DNA of 64,000 nucleotides. Source: Epiperipatus broadwayi (Eukaryota; Onychophora; Udeonychophora; Euonychophora; Peripatidae). The translations under genes were made by a program, and so were the position numbers. The stretch covers positions 994,001 through 1,058,000 of the forward strand of contig JAQFVV010012497.1 of assembly GCA_028023455.1 (NCBI GenBank). Direction: 5' to 3'. Below are positions 32,700 through 43,530 of the stretch, one piece after another (positions within the stretch are counted from its first letter, which is position 1; the number at the start of each line of letters is the position of its first letter). A model generated the notes under the pieces. It was not told the origin of the DNA, searched no databases, and worked only from the letters and a program-made list of their open reading frames with translations.

Positions 32700-33740
32700 A
32701 CATGTATGTGGTCATGTGTATCCGTTTTAAAAAATAGAGTGGCTATTCATAGATAAATAAATATTAGAAGTAAAAAGTACACTTATTTGATAATTAAAAC
32801 TATAAGAACAAACTATAAAATTACTTTGAATTATTTTTTTTTATATTTCAGTTTATCACATACAATATTTAAAATCATTTTCTTTAGTTTAATAGTTTTG
32901 GGCAGAATTTACATATAAATTATAATTATTATCTCTTTGTCATTTGGAAATGTTAAAAGTGGAATATTCACAATTATATAAGTATTATGTGATTACAAAA
33001 TCAAGTACATTATCATTACATACAATAATAGATTAAGAAATTCGTAACAATTCTTGATTGATTTAAAATATTATATAAATTTTATTCTTAGGTTTCTATT
33101 AACAATATTTTAATTTTGAGATTTATTTTAATTCAAACCATAACAGATTTGCTATGAACAAATTTAACTTTAATTATCTACATTGGAAAGGGCTTCCAAA
33201 ATAAAATTCAGTACTAGCTATCTTTCTTAATTTGATCTCACTTGTAACTGAATCAAAACAGTCTTCTGAAATTCTAAATACAAGATGGTCAGTAATAAGA
33301 ACAAAATGTTCTTCAATAAAAAAAAATCAAGTGAATATATAGAATGATCTACAGGATTCATCTACAATTTATTTATCAGTAATCCTTCAGAAATGTTATA
33401 TTGGATTCACAAAAAAGATTCTTGCCCACAATGGAAAAATCCTTTACTAATGAAAATTTTGAACTTTTTTTTTCAGAGACTCGTCTCTGATCCTATAAAA
33501 GTAATCTGTTCAATCTTCCATTTAAACAACAGATAAACACATTATAATCCTAATATAATTGCAACAAAAGACTAGTATATTTTGAGACAATGGTATTTAA
33601 AAATGACTTAACTGTAGGCAAACTTATTTTTTCTATCAATCAAACAATTTTTAAAAACAATATTTTTGAAATGCTACTTCATGATATGCAAATAGTAAAA
33701 AAAATTTAAGATATTTGTTTTCACAAAGCATTTAATTAAT
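32700..33740. other. intergenic, no supported feature
   Basis: AT-rich. agagactcgtctct at 33476-33489 is a small hairpin without context. Confidence 0.45.
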
Positions 33741-33743
33741 AAA

Positions 33744-33770
33744 TTTTGACTGTCTAGCAGTCTTCTTCAG
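33744..33770 (-). ncRNA. hammerhead-like relic (CTGAAGA family, G12A)
   Basis: Minus strand: CTGAAGA, A, stem II GACTG/CAGTC around CTAGA, then AAAA instead of GAAA. Same family as 25953-25979 but with a complete five-pair stem II; the catalytic G12 is lost. Confidence 0.5.
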
Positions 33771-35665
33771 ATATTCTGAAATATCTTTCACCAAATCTTT
33801 AATATTAAAGGTGTGATTAAACATTTCAGATATTCAGAAGATTATTAGACAAAATGGCCATAAATAAAGCATTGTGATAAATTCATTAAGAAAAGTATAG
33901 GTTTTTTAAAAACATTTTAATATTCTTATAAAGAATATTATTTTTGAAAAAGTAATCACACTATACTTCTAAGATTTGTAATTAAATATTACTAATAAAA
34001 TCCAATTCCATTCTCTAGTGGTAGTTATCAATCTTTTCATATATTCCTTCACCAGACATCAGAAGAAAAATTGTTTAGCAGAAAATAAATTAAAAATAAT
34101 GGGAAATGAAATTGTGTTTGTATAAAGATAAAAAACTATAATTAAAAAAAAATTATGTTGTGCTTATGGCTTAATACAAAGATATTAAAGTTAAATAATA
34201 AATACCAAACAGTTTATTACAAACAATATACCACAAGCTTTTTTTTTTTATTGATATTCAGTTGGAAAAAAAATTAATGATAGTATGCCTGGTTGTGCTG
34301 GTAATTGACTACCATTTGTATGCATTTTACTATGATGCTAGAACCATGTTTGAATGCAGAATAAGTTGTCATGTTGGTGACCTTATTAGCAATGTATATA
34401 TTGCATTTACAGTCAGTATCTTACTGTTTGCAACTCAATTAATATTGGTTACTGAGTTTAAGTTGTAACCAAGATATCAAAACATTAATTCCCATATTGT
34501 GATCAGTTATGTGAGTATTAATGATGATTGCTCATGACTGATTCCTGTGATTTGTTGAGAAAAATTATTGGATGTAGTAGTGGGTAGTTACAACTACCCT
34601 ATGCTTGTTGATGGTACTACAGCATCACCCAGCAGCCACATGTGGCATAAGTTACAACTACATAGTAGTGTAATTTAAATTTTGGTGGATAGTAATGTTT
34701 TCCAGAAATCATGAGGGTATAGATATGTATTGGAATTATAAGCTTCAAAGATAATTTCTATTAATTGAGGGATATGTAATTTAATTTGAAATAGGATTGA
34801 AACATGGATGTTCATTATCACAATATTTATTTAGTTTCAAACAGAATTAAATGAAGGTCAAGGTAAAAAGATTAAGAATAATAGATTTTCTCAATCGAAA
34901 CCATGAAAAAATATAACATGGCACATCCTTTTTTACGATATAGTTTTTCTTTTTTTTTTGCATTGCAAATAATGTAAAAGATAAGATACTGTTATTAGAC
35001 AAATGTGGAGAGACAGGAAGAAATATATGGAATGAATAAAATTGAAGAAGGGTACGTGGAGAATATTTGTCTTGGAGAAAAATAGAAGTGAAATAATTAA
35101 AAACCCGGCATGTTCCTTATATAACAACAATAAAAAAATCATGATATGTAAAATAATCTAGAAACGGATGATAATGAATGCTTAAGTATTTAAGGTGATC
35201 AGAAATTTTTTGTAAAATTTATATTGATTGGGGAATTGTGGATAGAAAATGAGATTATTCAAGGAGGAAGTGAAGTGAATTTCTTCCTTAATGAGGGGAT
35301 TAAAAAAATTATAAATTAATGAAAATAGTGTTTAATTTGATTATATGGGGGGAAACAACAAATAAGGATTAGAAAGGTTTTACAGTATGAAAAATTAACA
35401 TCCTTTAAGAAATGAAATAAATGTTTATAGACTATTTTAAAATATATGATTATGAGATTGGAGAAAAAGAATAGCTAAGGTGGAGGGGAAAAAAGTGAAT
35501 AATAATTTAGAATCATGTTAGAATAAATATTTATATAAAGTATGAAAAACCATTTGGTAATGGAGGAAGTTTACTGTAATCCTCATGAAAAAGATTGAAA
35601 ATAGGTGTGAATTTGGGATATATATGGAATTAGAGTGAATATAGATTATTTATTTTTGAAAAATT
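33771..35665. other. intergenic; purine-rich from about 34960
   Basis: The open frame at 34262-34468 (68 codons) has hydrophobic runs but no recognisable family. From about 34960 to 36150 the + strand is purine-rich with gga/gaa triplets, resembling a decayed coding strand, interrupted by the foldback at 35666-35933. I could not assign a family. Confidence 0.4.
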
Positions 35666-35933
35666 CAGTGTTAGAAATAAATTCTTTTCTTCCTCCTTTG
35701 TTTTTGCTGTCTTCATATATAATATTGAATTTCAAAAATCTTACACTTTTCAGCAAAAAAAACTTTTATTATTGATTACAGTTTTTACTGTACCAGGCCT
35801 AGAGTAAGATGGAGGATAGAGAAAGTTAAAAGAATAGAATAAGATCTGATGAAGACTGCATGGTACAGTCGAATCAATAATAAAAGTTTTTTTGCTGAAA
35901 AGTGTAAGATTTTTGAAATTCAATGTTAGAAAT
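35666..35933 (+). mobile_element. foldback element with a hammerhead-like centre (family 4)
   Basis: Arms 35723-35775 and 35874-35926 are inverted copies (attgaatttcaaaaatctta... and its complement). ttcagtgttagaaat (from about 35666) and ttcaatgttagaaat (to about 35933) flank it as a possible 15-bp target duplication with one change. Between the arms is a hammerhead-like motif. It interrupts a purine-rich block. No ORF. Confidence 0.55.
35840..35885 (+). ncRNA. hammerhead-like motif, family 4 (GAAT)
   Basis: CTGATGA (35846-35852), A, stem II GACTG/CAGTC with a CATGGTA loop, then GAAT instead of GAAA. Stem II is perfect and only the last A of GAAA differs; that A is 15.1, which pairs with U16.1, so loss is damaging but not as certain as a G8 or G12 change. 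Confidence 0.55.
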
Positions 35934-36149
35934 GAAGTTATAATGAGAATGAAAAATCATATTGGTAACAAAACTGAAAGAAGTAGTGATTTTTTTTACG
36001 ATAAAAATGAATATTATGAAAGGATATTTATTGATAAAAATTAAAATGTGAGAGAAAAGAAAATATATCAGTGCTTACAAAAATATGAAATAATAGTGAA
36101 ATGAAAGAGCATATTGCATGCGCTTATTGTAGTATGAAAGTTAGGAGGA

Positions 36150-36540
36150 GGAAATAATTTGGTTAAGAGAGTTTCTACACATTATATTTTCTAAACAAAC
36201 GTTTACCTGCTTAAAAGAAACCATTCTATATCATCACATACAAAAAAAGCAATGATTTATAAATGTCTGATTATAAATACAAATTGCAGTAGTTCAAGTT
36301 GCAAGTACATGTACAAATTTGATACTTTATTATTTTTCACTGCAGTCGAATAATTTTATTTAGTTATGGATTGTTAAAGATAGTACAGTGATACTAGTTA
36401 TAATCATTGTGAATGCATAGTAATGATTAACATTACATATAATAAATAATTATAAATAATGAGTATATGTTATTGAGTCAGATGTAATTGGGGTGATTGT
36501 GTTCCATATGTAGGTCTATACATTGTGTAAAACAATATTT
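36150..36540. other. intergenic, nothing recognised
   Basis: AT-rich spacer. Confidence 0.45.
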
Positions 36541-36681
36541 AAATAACCCATAGTTGTCTTGCATTGTTAGCCGAGAGGTATCGCAGTCGCCATGCAAGCA
36601 AGTAGTTGGTTGCAGACGGTTGTGGGTTCGCGTCCCGGCCGATGCTATGACACATGGAAAAAAAAAATAACCCATAGTTGT
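36541..36681 (+). mobile_element. tRNA-derived SINE with A tail and 17-bp target duplication
   Basis: aaataacccatagttgt flanks the insert exactly (36541-36557 and 36665-36681). The body has an A-box-like TAGCCGAGAGG and a B-box-like GGTTCGCGTCCC, and ends in a run of A. Length about 107 bp without tail duplications, GC-richer than the surroundings. It must be mobilised by a LINE in trans. A related copy is at 54508-54595. Confidence 0.85.
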
Positions 36682-36699
36682 ATTAAGGCTTGTCAGCAC

Positions 36700-37430
36700 C
36701 TCTCTACAGAAAAGCTATGGCATACAATATAATCAAGTTTCAGTTGGTCAGGGCTTTCAGTTATCATTTTTTTAAAGTCTAGCTGAGAATAAGTAGATAG
36801 TTATTTAACAACAGTCATGTGACACATACCTGGGAAAAAATCTTACACTTGCTCTGAATTCAAAATCAATGTATGGACTATCAGGTGAACATACTAATTT
36901 CTATTATTTATTAAACACTAACTATGACTTAGAAGTTACCAAATAAAAATTAGAAATGTATGAAAAATACCATGTAAAAGTCCTCATTTCATAAGCATTT
37001 AATATAAGTACTAAACATTAATAACAGTTGGAACAAAAACATAATAATACAGGAGTTAAAAGGAGAATGCACTGATTATAAAATTCTCTTTCTAATATAA
37101 TCCCAGTTTTTTATATAACTAATCCCAAGCCATGTATGATTTAGTAGTAGATTCTGGGGTTCAACTTAAACTTTTTCTGAACTTCCAAGCAATAAAGCCA
37201 TTTAATTTTTTAAAAATACTGTAATACAAAATACTTCTTAATTCACATTTTTTACGTTTTTTTTCTTTTTACTAGATTTATATATATTAATAGGAAAGTT
37301 ATAAGTATTTTGACAAGACCATATAAAAATAAAATATGAATTAGAAGTATTATGGATTATTAAACGAAATCAACTGGCTTTATATCTTTGGGAGGAGAGA
37401 GAGTTAATTATTTATAGATTAATTTATACC
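36700..37430. other. intergenic, nothing recognised
   Basis: AT-rich spacer without supported feature. Confidence 0.45.
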
Positions 37431-37432
37431 AG

Positions 37433-37560
37433 GGGTGTCCAACTTTTGGCCACATTGGAAAAAAAAAGAGTTGTATTGACCCAACATTACTAAAAGCTGA
37501 TAAGCAAAAAAAAAAGGTCTGTGTATAATTGCTGTGATATTCACCACCACAGATAAGCAA
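37433..37560 (+). repeat. hAT-type terminal fragment
   Basis: caggggtgtccaacttttgg at 37433 resembles the common hAT terminal inverted repeat (CAGGGGT...CAAC). The matching right end is uncertain; gtgtccct near 37563 could be its remnant. No transposase. Confidence 0.45.
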
Positions 37561-37739
37561 AAGTGTCCCTAAATAATAATCCGAATTATGTAGTCATCCA
37601 TTTGGAGAATCCTTTAAAATCATTGAGCAGGCTCTAACTTTGTGATCATTAAAATAGAAAATATATCTAAATAATAAAATATCATTGATGTTTATATATA
37701 TTTATTATAAAAGTAAAAGAGGGAAACACATAATGATAA

Positions 37740-37930
37740 ATGTAGTTAGGTTTATTAAAAATGTACGAAGTTGAGGTTGTGAGTGAGCAAGTTTGGTGGT
37801 TGTGAATAAAGATGTGATAATTTGCCATAGATAAATACTCTTCATGTAATAAGGATATATATGAAAGCTGGTGATCTGGGCCAACTGATGAGTGCTGGTT
37901 CAGCATGAAATGCATCTTGAGAGTCATTTG
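37740..37930 (+). mobile_element. hammerhead element family 3 fragment
   Basis: Contains the family-3 hammerhead at its right end. Boundaries are approximate, and similarity to the other family-3 locus (32.6 kb) is confined to the ribozyme region. No ORF. Confidence 0.45.
37868..37925 (+). ncRNA. hammerhead ribozyme, family 3, core intact
   Basis: CTGATGA (37885-37891), six-pair stem II GTGCTG/CAGCAT closing GTT (one G-U), GAAA (37907-37910), TGCA, UC. Proximal stem I CAA/TTG is short and the distal part imperfect. All core residues are present and the segment after GAAA is palindromic. Relative to the sister copy at 32632, stem II has exchanged base pairs while keeping pairing. Confidence 0.7.
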
Positions 37931-38430
37931 TTTTTTATTGTATCATATGAAGAATAAAAAAGAAAGAGGAAATATGGAGAGTATTAAAGTAATCAAATCA
38001 ATAGTTGGATATTTGACATTGAAATTGAGTGTGATTGTACGTTTGTTTTAATTACATTGTGACACATAATCACAAAAAAAGTTATATTTTAAATAAGTTT
38101 ACGAATTTGCATTAGAACACATTCATAGCCATCCTAGACCATATGTTGGATAGTTTTAGTTTGCACTTTAACTACTGTATTCACCTATTATAATATTCTG
38201 TCTCATTCTGCTTATCACAACTGTTAATCCAAGTATTTCAAAAGGGATAAAGCATTAGAATTATATGCTACTACTTTAAACTTAATTATAAGATATTGAT
38301 GTAGATAGATCTAGTCAAAATCATACTCTGCATGTGCATTTCTTCACAAAATGCTACATCAAATTATTATATTTTTTTATTTTTCTAGCCTGAGGTATAT
38401 AATGAAAATATTAATTGTCCAACCTGAAAA
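37931..38430. other. intergenic, nothing recognised
   Basis: AT-rich spacer. Confidence 0.45.
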
Positions 38431-39865
38431 ATGTATTTACTTTTCCTGGTAGTTACATAGTTTACCTCTCAGAAAGCTTGCCACCCATTTTATTTTAAAT
38501 TATTTATTTTCATGGATTCAGGAGCTTTCAACACATGGTATAAACAATATGGCTGACTCTAAGTTATTGTATTCAATATTTACAATTTTTATTTATTAAA
38601 ATGATAAAGAAATAAAAAAGTCCAAGAGTTGTAATTAAAAAAATTTTAAAAGTAAATTCAGTAAAGAAAATAAAAATTAAACATGATTAAGCAAACAAAT
38701 GAAGTTTTGGAGCCTTCTAACAACATTTCTTTCCAAACAGATAGTCACTTTGAATATGTTCATGAACAACATGACCATTGCATCTTCATTCACACATAAA
38801 TGTAATATCATCCTCTTATCACATACTTTTCAGGCAGGCAGTATTCTGCAATTTTGAAAATATTCCACTGCATTTTGTTCTGATGAAAGATTCCAAATTT
38901 TAATTATATTTCCAAAAATGGTAAGACAAAAAAGAAATGTTATAAAAAATCACCATGGGTTATTTGTTTACCTTTGTTAACATTGGGACGTTATGTTGTG
39001 AATGGTATTAAAAAATGTATTCGAATTTTTTAAAATTAACATTTAATTTAGAATATTTGTTATTTTTTAAAGTTAACATGTGGATACATATACATGTTCA
39101 AGAAAAAAATTTAAACAATTTTCAGGATCGAAGTATTTTACTCTTTTTTTTTTCAAAAACTATTTTCTCAAACATGTATAGCTTGTTAACGTTAAAAAGT
39201 ATTAACAAATGGTATTCTAAATTGAATGTTAATTTAATTTAAAAAATTTGAGTACGTTTTTAAATAAATTCCATTCACAACATAAAGTCCAAATGTTAAC
39301 ACATGGTTAAAATTAATGTTACTTTTTTTGTTGATATTTGTTAACACATGATTTTTTAACATTTCTTTTTTGCTTTATTGTTTTTGGAAACATTTATTAA
39401 AATTTGGAATCTTTCATTGACAGAATGAGATGCAGTGAAATATTTTCAAAATCTTAAGATAGTGCCCACTTGAAAAGTATGTGATAAGAGATTGATATTA
39501 CACTTTATGTGCAAACAGAAATGCAATGGTGTGTCATGTGCAAACATTCTAAGCGCCTATCTGTTTGGAAAGGAATGTGATTCAAAGGCTTCAAACATTG
39601 TTTGTTTGCTTAATCATGTTTTATTTTTATTTTCTTTACTGCATTTACATTAAAAAAAGTTTTTAATTACAATCCTTTGAATTTTTGTGTTTTTTTATCA
39701 TTTTAATAAATAAAAAAAAACAAATATTGAATACGATAACTTAAAGTCAACCATATTGTCTATACTATGTGTTGGAAGTCCCTGAAAATGGACAATTTAA
39801 AATAAAATGAGTGGCAAGCTTTCTGGCAGGAAAACTATATAAGTACCCTTTCCTCACTAATTCTC
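38430..39865. mobile_element. 1.4-kb foldback element
   Basis: The left arm (about 38440-38975) is inverted in the right arm (about 39335-39850): agaaagcttgccaccca at 38472 matches gtggcaagctttctgg at 39812, tttgtttgcttaatcatg matches its complement, and so on at roughly 85-90 percent by eye. The central 350 bp is itself palindromic (gttaacatgtgg, ttgttaacg, gttaacacatgg). No transposase ORF or ribozyme was found. It is most likely a non-autonomous DNA transposon; the family is unknown. Confidence 0.75.
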
Positions 39866-39869
39866 ATAT

Positions 39870-40582
39870 TTTTCTTTTGATTTGATTCTTAGAGAGACTA
39901 CAATATGACACAAAAAATATAGCAATCTTTTTCTCTATTAGAATACCACTACTAGAATAAAAAAAACTGTTTTTTTTTTTTTTTTGGCATTCCTATGTAA
40001 AATTTGCCTTGCTATCTAATTAAGATAAATTGATATAGATGTTAAAACAGTCGTAATATGTTGAATGTACTGTTTTTAGTGTTAGTAGACTTTGTATTTG
40101 AATTGTGGCCACTTAGAATTCATAACTTTGTAGGGTTTTTTTAATCCTGTCCAGTAATACAGTGACAGATTCAGGAACTAAAACCTTCTAGAATATAACT
40201 CAAATGGTCAGTTTTAGGGTTTGAATGTCATACAGTCTCCCAAGTGATTAAACATTCAATTATTTGACCTATGTAATTTAGCAAAGTAATAAAGTAATTA
40301 ACATTAGAGATAAAGATTCTTAGATCTAAGTTTAGCTATCATTTTTTGGAGCTCAAATATCACATATCCTCCCATGAAAGGTTCACATTTACAGAGTAAG
40401 ATTTTACAAATCTGAGATGCCATAATTTTTTCATCTATCAATTATATCTCATCTTATACAATGATCATTTTTTTGTCAATAAGTATCTTTCTTAATGAGA
40501 TTTGTATTTTTTGTACATTCGTTTTAATTATGTTTTCTTCTATTTATTTATTTTTTCTTAATATTTTATTATTATTGCACAT
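39870..40582. other. intergenic, nothing recognised
   Basis: AT-rich spacer with a T run at 39970-39984. Confidence 0.45.
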
Positions 40583-41592
40583 ATCTATACCAGAGGTGAG
40601 AAACCTCAAGTAAAATGACCCTGTATAAAACTTTTATTTAAACATGCGTAGAGCAAATATTGAATTAAGAAGAGTTAAGTGAAATAAAATATTTATTTTC
40701 TCAGCTACATATTTTTTTCTCTCCAACCTTTATAGCTGTAATTCATTCTGTCAGAAGTGCAATATTCCAATAAACTATATTGTGTGGTCTATCTGACTAT
40801 GGATTTGCTCTATGATATTGAGAACATTTTGTTTGCTTTTATGGTGATTTTTGCTTTAATCTATGAAACTGAAAGCATTTTGTTTGGACGAATGTATATT
40901 AGCAAAAATAAAACTTTGAACTTTATTTCATTTAATTATTATTATTAGAATGGCGGCACTGAATGAAATAAGAAAAATTAATACAGAAAATTTATGCATT
41001 TCAAAACAAATGGACCAATGCATTTATTTATTTTTTTATAGAAAGAAATAGTAAATCGATGTGCCTCATATATCTGGAAATTAGTTCAATTAATAAAAAA
41101 ACATAATATTAAGAAACATTATTTATCAAAATATTCTGATTACAACAAAAGTGTTGGAAAAGAAGTATTAAAATAAAAAACATGAAAAAAGTTTCATTTT
41201 AAGTGACTGATATGATTTACAAAAAATACAAACAAGGCAGAAAATTCTTTTAAAGTAAATATTATTTGAAAAGAAAAGCAGAAAATTCAAAACCATTTTT
41301 TGAAAGAGGGTTTATAAAGGTTCGTATCTTAGCTGCTGTATAATTAATCTACCCTGAATCCTAAAAAGAAATTTGAGAATATAAATTTTAATTCACAAAA
41401 AAATTATGGCCCTTGTTCAAAAAGGGGAAATTGAAATTAGCCTGCCAATAAAAAAGGTTGCCCATCCCTATTGATTAGGGGCAGATTACATTTTTAAATC
41501 AAAATTTTTGTATGACTTGTGAATGATAATATAGATATCTAAATGACCTTTGGCAAAAAAAAAAAAAAACGTTCTGCACCCCTGATCTATAT
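40583..41592. mobile_element. non-autonomous hAT-like element
   Basis: cagaggtgagaaacct at 40591 and the complement of gttctgcacccctg ending at 41584 resemble hAT terminal repeats. They are flanked by atctatac (40583-40590) and atctatat (41585-41592), a 7/8 match of the 8-bp target duplication expected of hAT. A second hAT-like end, ggttgcccatcccta, lies inside near 41455-41470, suggesting nesting. No transposase survives. Confidence 0.6.
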
Positions 41593-42520
41593 TGAGCAGC
41601 AATAGCAAATTATTATTAGAAATTGATCATAGCTAAACATCACTACAAAGTACGAGATGAAATCAAATATTATTCCCTCAAGGTATAAGTTTACATATAT
41701 GCAGAGTGCCTTTAATATGATTGCTGGGTGATATCATAGGCGTACTAGGAACCCATAATAACCAGAATAGCAGATGATGAGATTGAAAGGTGCACGTTTA
41801 GACTATCGATAATTTTTTTTTTTCAATTTCTAATTGCAATGTCTGATTATATTAGACAGGAAATTAATAAAAATTTTAAAATGTGATACTTTAAAAAATT
41901 AACATATGCAATTATGCTAAATATGCAAATGTATTTTAATTTGCAAATCTAAGTTAATTATGCTGATCATGCGAACTACAAATAAAACTTTAAACTTATC
42001 GGTCAGAATTTAAAAAAAAATAAATCCTTAGGCAGAGTCATCATGGATTGCGATTGGAGCAGAGCAAAGAATTTGCGTACTTTATATGCCTTTAACGTCA
42101 GAAAGCAGCTAGTTGCAATGTTTAAATTATGCACTTATTATTATATTTAGAGTTAATAAATTCTAGTAATTATTTAGTTTCTGAGTTGAATGTTTATTTA
42201 AATATAATATAGAGGATCACCCCTAGATATATCGTTAATTAATCGATGATGGCACGTTTTTAATGATTATTGTATACAGTATTAGTTTATTTTTTGTTCA
42301 ACCCCTCTTTTCCGCCCACAAACTCACAAAAGACATTTAATTACTTGTTCAGAGTTCAGAGTGAACTTTAAGAAAACTCTTGAAAAATACTCAATTACTA
42401 TTGGCTATTTATCTGCCAACCAATCATTTTTGGAACCTAATATTTTATTTCCAATAAAACTGTTTAAAAAAAAAATTGATTACATTAAAAAGTTTTGTTT
42501 AAATTTTAATTTTATATTTT
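41593..42520. other. upstream region of the GGT gene
   Basis: AT-rich DNA. No confident promoter element could be read. ttttatattttag at 42510-42522 is a good splice acceptor just before the start codon, so the transcript start is probably further upstream beyond a 5'-UTR intron. Confidence 0.4.
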
Positions 42521-42522
42521 AG
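42510..42522 (+). promoter_or_regulatory. probable 5'-UTR splice acceptor of the GGT gene
   Basis: A pyrimidine/A-T tract ends in TTTTAG at 42522, 16 bp before the ATG. It would place the 5' UTR boundary in exon 1; it could also be a trans-splicing acceptor if the organism uses spliced leaders. Inferred from sequence only. Confidence 0.4.
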
Positions 42523-42538
42523 TCCGTAGGAGATTGAA

Positions 42539-42650
42539 ATGGCGACAATAGCAGACATCAACATTCCATTCAATTCTAGAAGATCTCCCGTTATCGGCAC
42601 TAACGCTGTTGTAGCGTCAGATGAACCTATTGCAAGTAAAATTGGCATTG
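42539..42650 (+). CDS. YwrD-type gamma-glutamyltranspeptidase, coding exon 1
   Basis: ATG at 42539 in a reasonable context (ttgaaATGG). It encodes MATIADINIPFNSRRSPVIG and TNAVVASDEPIASKIGI, ending on G of an Asp codon at donor GTAAAT (42651). The pattern F-x-S-R-R-S-P-V...G...A-S-x-x-P-x-A is the N-terminus of bacterial-type YwrD-like gamma-glutamyltranspeptidases, which lack the signal anchor of mammalian GGT1. The enzyme cleaves and transfers the gamma-glutamyl group of glutathione. There is no signal peptide or membrane segment here, so a cytosolic location is expected. Phase 1 donor matches the phase of exon 2, giving IGIDVLQNGG. Confidence 0.85.
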
Positions 42651-43362
42651 GTAAATAACAATAAACACGTTTTTGATTCACCTTATATTATTGGATTTGA
42701 TTCCTTACGTTTTGTGCTTTCCAATTTATTTTTAAATTTGGCTTATTTGCTTTTATTGTTGGTTTTTGATCCGTTCGTACTAGTTTTCTAAAACTTTTTA
42801 TGATTAGTCTTTCTCAACGCTTTCTTGCCCTCTTTATTTTTAAAAAAAATAAATACTAGCAAAAAAATGCTATTGTATTAAGAAAAAATGATAATAATTC
42901 AGTGCATGCTTATTCTATTGTAAAGATTTTGATTTATTTAAAACTTACACGTCTTTGGTCTCACATTTTAAGTGTATGTCGCTAAAGTAGATGTTTTAAA
43001 TGCAGTATATCTTAAATGTTACACTTGGTTTAAAAAAAAGAATTAGATTAATGTTTATATTGAAAAAGAATGATATTATTACATTACAATATTTATAATT
43101 GCAGCTATCACTCATAAACTATTATGGGGCATTTCAATTTAAAAAGAAGACAAATTACTCTAGAGATTAGTTTTGTAATAATTATATAAATCAATCTGTG
43201 TACCACTAATACATCCATATATAGAACATGTTGGTTCATTTTTCTCTTAATTTTATATTTTGCAATGTTACCTTTTAACTTCTGCAGAAAACTTTCTGGA
43301 ATACTTCAATGTCATGCCTAAATAGCGCTTTCCACTGTATTCTATTCCTAATATTAGCAATA

Positions 43363-43530
43363 GCAAACTCTCCAGACAGTAGTGCCACTCAGTGCAAGCT
43401 TTAGTAATCAATAGATACAGGAAGATTTGTGCTCTGGGTGGCACCACTGTCTGGAGAGTTTGCTATTGCTAATAACAGCTTGTGTAAGCATAGGAAATTG
43501 TGATCATGTGATGTTTTGTTGTATTCTATT
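43363..43530. mobile_element. hammerhead element family 1, short inverted fragment
   Basis: ttagcaatagcaaactctcc (from 43358) and its complement around 43442-43472 bracket the family segment caatag/gatacaggaag, and the family end gatcatgtgatgttttg follows. No ribozyme core is present; only the terminal parts survive. Confidence 0.7.

Noticed and set aside
33476-33489. agagactcgtctct hairpin as a regulatory element
   Set aside because: Short isolated palindrome with no surrounding context; common by chance.
34262-34468. 68-codon open frame with a hydrophobic start resembling a signal peptide
   Set aside because: No cleavage-site or family support; AT-rich codons (Leu, Ile, Val, Phe) produce such hydrophobicity by chance.
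43358-43530. sixth hammerhead copy of family 1
   Set aside because: Only the terminal segments of the element are present; the ribozyme region is absent.
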